Shown piece by piece: positions 28,816-33,363 of a stretch of DNA of 33,363 nt; the stretch's first letter is position 1; the number at the start of each line of letters is the position of its first letter. A program made the position numbers and the translations under genes. The notes beneath the pieces are model-generated. The model saw only the letters and a list, made by a program, of their open reading frames with translations, made no database searches and was not told the origin of the DNA. Origin of the DNA: a virus; IMG/VR virus record IMGVR_UViG_3300018481_000052, positions 1 to 33,363 of that record; one strand, given 5' to 3'.

Positions 28816-28911
28816 ATGAAGCTCATCAGACTCGTCTGCTACCTCGTCACGGCGAACGTCGCGTACGAGGTGTACAAGGGCTGGAAGCGCGACCAGGAGG
28901 AAGGAACATGA
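28816..28911 (+). CDS. 31-residue membrane-associated peptide
   Basis: A short ORF, MKLIRLVCYLVTANVAYEV then YKGWKRDQEEGT. A hydrophobic half precedes a basic, then charged tail. The stop overlaps the next ATG by four bases (ATGA), and the next gene's ribosome site (GGAGGAAGG) lies in its 3' end. Its similarity in style to the next gene's N-terminus suggests a small membrane anchor. Translation is inferred from position. Confidence 0.5.
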   Translation: MKLIRLVCYLVTANVAYEVYKGWKRDQEEGT

Positions 28912-29114
28912 GAAAGCTCCGCGGCTACATCCTGTTCGCAGTCGCTGCATACTGCTTCGCGAAGGCGTACGAGACGTCCAAGCGACGCTACCCGCTCGGG
29001 GACACGACCATGCCCATCGTCAACGAGCCGGAGACCGAGCCCGTCGACATCCCCGTGGACCGAGTGGAGGTCGTCGTGGCCCAGGCTCAGAACGGCAAAG
29101 GAGGACGTTCGTAG
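28908..29114 (+). CDS. 68-residue protein with N-terminal membrane segment
   Basis: Begins MRKLRGYILFAVAAYCFAKAYETSKRRYP, a signal-anchor-like segment, then an acidic tail (VNEPETEPVDIPVDRVEVVVAQAQNGKGGRS). ATG 28908 follows GAGGAAGGAAC and overlaps the previous stop. Function unknown; one of several small membrane proteins between the two DUF6353 genes. Confidence 0.65.
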   Translation: MRKLRGYILFAVAAYCFAKAYETSKRRYPLGDTTMPIVNEPETEPVDIPVDRVEVVVAQAQNGKGGRS

Positions 29115-29689
29115 TGCTGAAGAAGAGCATCACCTACACCGATCTCAGTGGTGAGACGGTGACCGAGGACTTCTACTTCCACCTGTCCAAGGCGGACCTG
29201 GTGGAGATGGAGATGTCGCACAAGGGCGGGATGTCCGCGTTCCTGCAGCGCATCGCCAAGTCCGAAGACGGCAAGGCCATCATCTCCGAGTTCAAGAACC
29301 TCATCCTCGGCGCCTACGGCCAGAAGTCCGACGACGGCCGTCGGTTCATCAAGTCCGAGGCTCTGCGTGAGGAGTTCATGAGCAGCGAGGCGTACAGCGC
29401 GCTGTTCTTCGAGCTCTGCACCGACGCCAACGCCGCGGCCGAGTTCGTCAACGGCATCGTCCCGCCCAACCTGGATCAGGAGATGGCAGCGGTGGCCAAG
29501 GCGGAGCAGCCGATGCACAACGAGTCCATGGCTGTGCGACGCAACGTGTTCGAGAACGATCGCGTCGGCGACGACCCGGGCGAGCCGGTGGAGAACGCTC
29601 CGCGCGTGCTCTCTCACGCCGAGGCAACCGAGATGGACGCGGACGAGCTGCGTTCCGGCCTGGCCACGGGACGCTACACGTTCCGGTAG
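29114..29689 (+). CDS. Conserved phage protein, tail-chaperone-like?
   Basis: A 191-residue protein starting at GTG 29114. The first 125 residues (KKSITYTDLSGETVTEDFYFHLSKADLVEMEMSH, LQRIAKSEDGKAIISEFKNLILGAYGQKSDDGRRFIKS, LREEFMSSEAYSALFFELCTDANAAAEFVNGIVP) match a protein type I know from Firmicutes and actinobacterial phages. There it sometimes sits near tail genes and has been called a tail or structural assembly protein. The C-terminus is acidic and disordered. Here it is more than 7 kb beyond the tail operon, so the chaperone reading is only tentative. Confidence 0.6.
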   Translation: MLKKSITYTDLSGETVTEDFYFHLSKADLVEMEMSHKGGMSAFLQRIAKSEDGKAIISEFKNLILGAYGQKSDDGRRFIKSEALREEFMSSEAYSALFFELCTDANAAAEFVNGIVPPNLDQEMAAVAKAEQPMHNESMAVRRNVFENDRVGDDPGEPVENAPRVLSHAEATEMDADELRSGLATGRYTFR

Positions 29690-29778
29690 TACAAGACTTG
29701 TCTCAGGAGCTCTCCTTCTCCTGAGGCAGTAAGGGGGGTCTCACACCCGGGGCGCTAGCACAGGTCCCGGGTGCCCGC
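29690..29778 (+). promoter_or_regulatory. Gap with two perfect 8-bp hairpins
   Basis: A gap without a gene. CTCAGGAG 29702-29709 pairs with CTCCTGAG 29718-29725 (loop CTCTCCTT). CACCCGGG 29744-29751 pairs with CCCGGGTG 29766-29773 (loop of 14 bases). Neither is followed by a T-run. They stand between the gene ending at 29689 and promoter-like copy 9. They may end the upstream transcript or form a small structured RNA. Confidence 0.5.
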
Positions 29779-29809
29779 TCTCGCGTGAAAAACACAGCGT
29801 CTAATGAGA
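29779..29809 (+). promoter_or_regulatory. Cassette promoter-like repeat, copy 9
   Basis: TCTCGCG, 16 bases (TGAAAAACACAGCGTC), TAATGAGA. The left part matches copy 7 and the following GACCGTTAAT matches copy 3, so the copy looks mosaic. ATG 29839 lies 29 bases downstream after CAAGGAGATTCAA. Confidence 0.6.
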
Positions 29810-29838
29810 CCGTTAATTCAAACCTCAAGGAGATTCAA

Positions 29839-30093
29839 ATGCCCCAGCAGAACGCCATCATCAAGACCGCCGTCCACATGATCGTTGCCGGGTACGCACA
29901 GAAGACCGCCAAGACCGTCATCGTCGAGAACACCAACACCAACCCCGACAGCATCCTGCTGTCCGCTGGTACGTTCCTCGCCGGAGAGACTGTCGCCAGC
30001 ATGTCCGACCCGTACACCAGCAAGATCGTCGACGCCAGCGTCTCGAAGATCAAGTCCCTGTTCAGCAAGAAGAACAACCCCGAGTCCGAGTAA
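29839..30093 (+). CDS. Cassette gene 9, 84-residue membrane-type protein
   Basis: MPQQNAIIKTAVHMIVAGYAQKTAKTVIVENTNTNPDSIL followed by a weakly hydrophobic LSAGTFLAGETVASM segment and a C-terminal SKIKSLFSKKNNPESE. Composition and C/G-ended codons match the 24-25.7 kb cassettes, and the same order (promoter repeat, AAGGAG, gene, terminator) is kept. No known family; Ala/Gly-rich helices may associate with the membrane. Confidence 0.7.
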   Translation: MPQQNAIIKTAVHMIVAGYAQKTAKTVIVENTNTNPDSILLSAGTFLAGETVASMSDPYTSKIVDASVSKIKSLFSKKNNPESE

Positions 30094-30105
30094 CAACTCA
30101 AGCTT

Positions 30106-30135
30106 AGAACCCACACGGGTTCTGAGTTTTCTATT
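30106..30135 (+). terminator. Intrinsic terminator after cassette gene 9
   Basis: AGAACCC 30106-30112 pairs with GGGTTCT 30117-30123 around ACAC, followed by GAGTTTTCTATTTTT. Outer AACTC and GAGTT can extend the stem. Confidence 0.8.
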
Positions 30136-30152
30136 TTTGCGAAAGCGAGCTA

Positions 30153-30776
30153 ATGGATCAATTTCCGCCGAACAGCCGCAAGGCTCGGGTCCAGGGAGAT
30201 CCCCCCAAGCCCAAGAAGCTGAAGCAGGTTACTTCGGCCAGTGCGCATCAGCGCAAGCCTTCGTGGGGCAAGCAGTTCCAGGCCACGTTCATGAGCGGTA
30301 GCGCGGAGACCGCGTTCCACTACATGATCGCCAACGTCATCATCCCGTCCATCCGGGACATGTTCGTCGAGGCGGCGCAGTCCGGAGTCGAGCGTCTCTT
30401 CTACGGCGACGGGGGTCGCAGGGGGCGCGCGCCTGGTCCCAGCCCATACGGACGTGTGCAGTACAACCAGCCCGTCAACCGGCCGCAGGCTGCTGTGCAG
30501 CAGGTGCTGCCGCGACAGGCACGAGCTCGACACGCCTTCGGCGAGATCATCATCCCGTCTCGCCAGGAAGCAGAAGAAGTGCTGGACCAGATGTTCGACG
30601 CACTGTCGCAGTACGACGAGGTGACAGTGGCCGACCTGTACGAGCTCACAGGCATCCAGAGCTCACACACAGACCACAAGTGGGGCTGGGTGGAACTCCG
30701 CGGCGCCACTGTGGGCCGTGTCAGGGGTGGTGGTTACCTCCTGGACCTACCCGATCCGGAGCCACTGAACAACTGA
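30153..30776 (+). CDS. Conserved phage protein of unknown function
   Basis: A 207-residue protein. A basic, disordered start (MDQFPPNSRKARVQGDPPKPKKLKQV) is followed by a helical region (FQATFMSGSAETAFHYMIANVIIPSIRDMFVEAAQSGVERLFYG), a Pro/Arg-rich linker and a conserved-looking C-terminal module: FGEIIIPSRQEAEEVLDQMFDALSQYDEVTVADLYELTGIQSSHTDHKWGWVELRGATVGRVRGGGYLLDLP. That module recurs in phages of Gram-positive hosts as a protein of unknown function. The module may be a small winged-helix-like fold (inference). ATG 30153 follows GCGAAAGCGAGC. Confidence 0.7.
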   Translation: MDQFPPNSRKARVQGDPPKPKKLKQVTSASAHQRKPSWGKQFQATFMSGSAETAFHYMIANVIIPSIRDMFVEAAQSGVERLFYGDGGRRGRAPGPSPYGRVQYNQPVNRPQAAVQQVLPRQARARHAFGEIIIPSRQEAEEVLDQMFDALSQYDEVTVADLYELTGIQSSHTDHKWGWVELRGATVGRVRGGGYLLDLPDPEPLNN

Positions 30777-30955
30777 TGAACGATCAGGAGATGCGGGAGT
30801 GGGTCTCTGATCTGTACAAAGGGCCACGCTGGAAGAGGCGAGTTAGCCTCATGCCTTGCGAACAGATCTACATGATCTACCACTCCAAGCAGGTCATCGA
30901 TGAGGGCAAGGCCGAAGAGGCCAACGAGCCCGAACAGCTGAAACTCGATATTTAG
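30776..30955 (+). CDS. 59-residue charged protein
   Basis: MNDQEMREWVSDLYKGPRWKRRVSLMPCEQIYMIYHSKQ followed by an acidic VIDEGKAEEANEPEQLKLDI. Soluble, with a short MPCEQIYMIYH motif; small proteins with an (M/L)P-x-x-Q(I/V)-x-A/M-I(Y/H) motif are widespread in phages of Gram-positive hosts, but the function is unknown. ATG 30776 overlaps the previous stop (TGATG). Confidence 0.65.
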   Translation: MNDQEMREWVSDLYKGPRWKRRVSLMPCEQIYMIYHSKQVIDEGKAEEANEPEQLKLDI

Positions 30956-30965
30956 GAGCACCAAG

Positions 30966-31889
30966 ATGAAGCTAGTCCCCAACGCGGTGAAGGGAGCACT
31001 CGGGCGTCATTCACTGAAGCTCGACAAGGCGTCCCCCAACCTGCTGTTCGGTCTGGGTGTCGGCGGGATGGTCCTGTCCACGGCCCTGGCCTGCCGGGCC
31101 ACGCTCAAGATGAGCGAGGTGATGGAGACGGCCAAGAACGACCTCACCATCGCCAAGTCGCTGGACTACAGCGAGTCCACCGAGGCCAACGCGCAGCAGC
31201 GCGACATCGCCATCATCCACGGACGGGCAGCGATCGCGTCGGTCAAGCTGTACGCACCGTCGGTGGCGCTCGGCGCAGCGTCCATCGCCTGCCTGACCAA
31301 GTCGCACAACCTCCTGCAGGGCCGCAACCTGGCTCTGACCGCGGCCTACGCTGCCGTGGACGAGGCCTTCACCGCCTACCGCGACCGTGTGGTCACCAAG
31401 TACGGCGAGGACGTGGACCGCGAGCTGCGCTACGACGTCCGGGACGTGGAGTACAAGCAGATCGGCACCGACAAGATCGTCAAGGGGCGGCGCGTCGGCC
31501 CAGGCGGGGAGTCGATGTACGCACGGTTCTTCGACCAGACGTCACCGTCCTGGTCCAAGGACCCGGAGTACAACAACACCTTCCTGATCTGCCAGCAAAA
31601 CTGGTTCAACGATCTCCTCAAGGTGAGGGGGCACGTGTTCCTCAACGAGGTCTACGACGGCCTCGGGATCCCCCGCACTCGAGCGGGGCAGGTCGTGGGC
31701 TGGATGATCTCCCGCGACGGGAGCAGCGACAACTACATCGACTTCGGCATCTTCGATGGGGAGTCGCAGGTCGCGCGGGACTTCATGAACGGGCGAGAGG
31801 GTGCCATCCTGCTCGACTTCAACGTCGACGGCACCATCTACGACAAGATCGACCCGGATTCGGAGGACATCAAGCCATGGCAGAGGTGA
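30966..31889 (+). CDS. DUF6353-like membrane protein, copy B
   Basis: A 307-residue paralogue of the gene at 28035. It has two hydrophobic segments (SPNLLFGLGVGGMVLSTALACRA and YAPSVALGAASIACLTKSHNLL), the same order of a long helix after the second segment (LTAAYAAVDEAFTAYRDRVVTKYGEDVDRELRY), then a soluble domain of about 180 residues. That domain includes SMYARFFDQTSPSWSKDPEYNNTFLICQQNWFNDLLKVRGHVFLNEVYDGLGIPRTRAGQVVGWM. ATG 30966 follows TAGGAGCACCAAG. Probably embedded in the host membrane with a cytoplasmic domain; role unknown. Confidence 0.72.
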   Translation: MKLVPNAVKGALGRHSLKLDKASPNLLFGLGVGGMVLSTALACRATLKMSEVMETAKNDLTIAKSLDYSESTEANAQQRDIAIIHGRAAIASVKLYAPSVALGAASIACLTKSHNLLQGRNLALTAAYAAVDEAFTAYRDRVVTKYGEDVDRELRYDVRDVEYKQIGTDKIVKGRRVGPGGESMYARFFDQTSPSWSKDPEYNNTFLICQQNWFNDLLKVRGHVFLNEVYDGLGIPRTRAGQVVGWMISRDGSSDNYIDFGIFDGESQVARDFMNGREGAILLDFNVDGTIYDKIDPDSEDIKPWQR

Positions 31890-32704
31890 AGGAAGAGGCG
31901 GTGAAGATCGCCGAAGTGACCGCGGAGAACGTCCACGAGATCGCGGACCACATCCCCGAGGTCGTGCAGTCCCTGACCAAGGTGAAGTTCGGCTTCGCCG
32001 CCCTGGGCGCAGCTGTCGGAGCCGCCACAGCGGCCTTCGTCACGTACCGTCTCCTCGACAAGAAGCTGAGGGAGCAGTACGCCGCTCAGGCGGAGGAGGA
32101 AATCGACGGGATGCGGGATCACTTTCGCTCCCGTCTGGTGGTCAAGGAGGAGAAGCCCGACCTCTCTGCACTCAACCAGCGGACAAAGGACCTGGGGTAC
32201 CAGGGTCCGCAGCCAGTGCAAGGAGGGCCGGGGGCTCCTGTGACATCAGCCACTCCCGAGGTGGAGACGCGCAACATCTTCGAGACGACGCCGCAGTCCT
32301 TCACCGTGACCGGGTCGGGTCACCAGTGGGACTACGACAAGGAAGTCGCCTATCGCGCCACTCTGGTGCCGGGAGCTCCCTACGTCATCCACGAGGACGA
32401 GCGCCACGACCAGGATTGCGTGGACTACGCGGACACCACGCTGACGTGGTACAGCGGCGACGACATCCTGTGCGATGATGACGACCGCGCTCTGCCCGAC
32501 GTGGAGGAGATCATCGGCCTGGCCAACCTCGCGCGCTTCGGGGACGGCACGGATGACGAGAACGTGATGTTCATCCGCAACGACCGCCTCGAGGTGATCA
32601 TGGAGGTGAACCGATCACCGAACAGCTACACCGAGGAGGTCCATGGCCTTTCACATTCGGAGGAGCCCCCACGTCGCCGTCGTTCGCCGAAGTGGGATGA
32701 CTAA
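31877..32704 (+). CDS. Membrane protein linked to DUF6353
   Basis: A 275-residue protein overlapping the DUF6353 gene by 13 bases. An amphipathic N-terminus (about 1-35) leads to a membrane segment (VKFGFAALGAAVGAATAAFVTYRLLD). A charged helix and a disordered linker follow, then a soluble domain: APYVIHEDERHDQDCVDYADTTLTWYSGDDILCDDDDRALPDVEEIIGLANLARFGDGTDDENVMFIRNDRLEVIMEVNRSPNSYTEEV. This domain type recurs beside DUF6353 in phages of Gram-positive hosts. A membrane complex of the two is a reasonable guess (inference). Confidence 0.7.
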   Translation: MAEVKEEAVKIAEVTAENVHEIADHIPEVVQSLTKVKFGFAALGAAVGAATAAFVTYRLLDKKLREQYAAQAEEEIDGMRDHFRSRLVVKEEKPDLSALNQRTKDLGYQGPQPVQGGPGAPVTSATPEVETRNIFETTPQSFTVTGSGHQWDYDKEVAYRATLVPGAPYVIHEDERHDQDCVDYADTTLTWYSGDDILCDDDDRALPDVEEIIGLANLARFGDGTDDENVMFIRNDRLEVIMEVNRSPNSYTEEVHGLSHSEEPPRRRRSPKWDD

Positions 32705-33257
32705 CGTCACCCAGATCAGCCAGGCAGACGAACGCTGGAAGTCGGCCTACTTCTACTGGCTGGTGGAGCAGACGCACACGGGAGGACATCAGGAGCACAC
32801 GTACAACGATGTCCTCTCGCTTCTCTACCAGAAGGAGTTCGTATGGCTGGTGGCCAACGACGACAATCGGATGGAGGATGGGCGCGACCTGCGGGGGGAG
32901 TTCCTGCGGGAGGCCAACGCACCGATCCGTATTACGATTGGGCACTTCGGCTATATCTCGGTTCTCGAGGTCCTGGTCGCACTGTCCAGACGCTTGTCCT
33001 TCGTCGCGGGGGAGCAGGCCGAAGGCTGGGCCTGGCAGCTGATGGAGAACTTGGATCTCCACCGGATGTCGGACCCTCTGTCCAATCGCAAGGCCAAGAA
33101 GGCGGATGAGATCCTGGAGCGACTGGTGTGGCGTACATACGACGCCGACGGCCAGGGTGGGTTCTTCCCGCTGCAGAACTCCGAACGAGATCAGACCAAG
33201 GTAGAGATCTGGTACCAGATGCAAGCCTACGTTGGGGAAATCCACCCCGAATATTAA
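32697..33257 (+). CDS. Conserved phage protein of unknown function
   Basis: A 186-residue protein. I start at ATG 32697 (MTNVTQISQADERWKSAYFYWLVEQ), which overlaps the previous stop. An in-frame ATG at 32643 has GAGGAGGT only two to three bases ahead, too close for good initiation, and would add 18 unrelated-looking residues. Motifs: YNDVLSLLYQKEFVWLVANDDNRMEDGRDLRGEFL, SVLEVLVALSRRLSF, WQLMENLDLHRMSD, LVWRTYDADGQGGFFPLQNSERDQTKVEIWYQM. This is a conserved family in actinophages next to the gene that follows; function unknown. Confidence 0.7.
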   Translation: MTNVTQISQADERWKSAYFYWLVEQTHTGGHQEHTYNDVLSLLYQKEFVWLVANDDNRMEDGRDLRGEFLREANAPIRITIGHFGYISVLEVLVALSRRLSFVAGEQAEGWAWQLMENLDLHRMSDPLSNRKAKKADEILERLVWRTYDADGQGGFFPLQNSERDQTKVEIWYQMQAYVGEIHPEY

Positions 33258-33266
33258 GGAGGTGTA

Positions 33267-33363
33267 ATGGACTTTTATCAGATCCGAACAAGAGAGAACA
33301 AATCTGGGGGGATGGAACTCTTTCCGGAGTTCGTAGTCGAGAGCTCCAAGGATCTGATGGTCC
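33267..33363 (+). CDS. Partial conserved phage protein, runs off the window
   Basis: The first 32 codons of a gene, MDFYQIRTRENKSGGM then ELFPEFVVESSKDLMV. ATG 33267 has AAGGAGGTGTA upstream. The MDFY(Q/E)IRTR...P-F-V..SKDLM start is that of a conserved phage protein that usually follows the previous family. The rest lies beyond the window. Confidence 0.65.
   Translation, partial: MDFYQIRTRENKSGGMELFPEFVVESSKDLMV

Noticed and set aside
23700-29809. CRISPR array or homing repeats for the nine repeated elements
   Set aside because: Spacing is 240-2700 bases with genes between, the elements are one-directional and not palindromic as a group, and no cas genes are present.
23723-29809. TAATGAGA as coupled stop-start codons (TAA/ATG) or a hammerhead ribozyme core
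   Set aside because: The ATG inside it is not in a conserved frame with the genes and has no ribosome site. The hammerhead core needs CUGAUGA plus a paired GAAA strand, which is absent.
1-33363. tRNA genes
   Set aside because: No segment with a GTTCRA-type T-loop and matching acceptor stem was noticed by eye; a tRNA search program would be needed to exclude a divergent one.

Overview
The window is the left, late-gene part of a tailed double-stranded DNA phage genome of siphovirus type. The host is probably a high-GC actinobacterium. The basis is roughly 60% GC coding sequence, strong AAGGAGG ribosome sites, frequent GTG starts, a ReqiPepy6 Gp37-like tail protein, an r1t-type holin, two DUF6353-like membrane proteins and several small proteins of types I know from actinobacteriophages. 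Every convincing gene is on the + strand and most neighbours overlap by 1-17 bases, as in long phage operons. I see no tRNA, integrase, repressor or replication gene, so lifestyle cannot be judged from here.

Layout: 0.1-1.8 kb holds a candidate small terminase, an HNH endonuclease, a charged low-complexity protein and an NlpC/P60-type peptidase. 1.8-4.9 kb holds a gp6-like connector and a run of tail fibre/tip genes, including a collagen-like fibre. 4.9-5.9 kb is a two-histidine phosphoesterase fused to a virion-type HFGVKGMKWGVRK segment. 5.9-12.3 kb carries the large terminase, a fibre-like protein with a probable carbohydrate-binding segment, the portal, a coiled-coil protein and a protease-major capsid fusion. 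12.3-22.0 kb is neck and tail: stopper, terminator, major tail protein, chaperone, a second major-tail-protein paralogue, a gp10-like protein, a 1513-residue tape measure, Dit-like and Gp37-like proteins. 22.0-23.7 kb is a dense run of six small membrane proteins including the r1t-type holin.

From 23.7 kb the style changes to an array of tiny genes, each with its own hairpin terminator, a repeated bipartite promoter-like element (TTTCGCG, exactly 16 bases, TAATGAGA), a ribosome site and a 44-94 codon ORF. Seven copies are clustered at 23.7-25.6 kb and two more lie at 27.07 and 29.78 kb. The copy at 27.07 kb does not lead straight into an ORF: it is followed by an approximately 87-base structured RNA ending in a U-run. 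The cassette genes use the same strongly C/G-ended codons as the capsid and tail tube genes, which suggests high expression. Between and after the cassettes lie a membrane-anchored metzincin-like protease, a lytic transglycosylase-like endolysin, a membrane-tethered protein with a NUMOD-like tail, two DUF6353 paralogues and several conserved phage proteins of unknown function.

The genes at 0.1-22 kb package DNA and build the head and tail. The 1.3 kb peptidase, the 22-23.7 kb membrane run and the 26-27 kb protease and glycosidase plausibly open the host envelope. The small-gene array is the least explained and most interesting part: it looks like independently transcribed, highly expressed small (often membrane) proteins plus at least one probable noncoding RNA.
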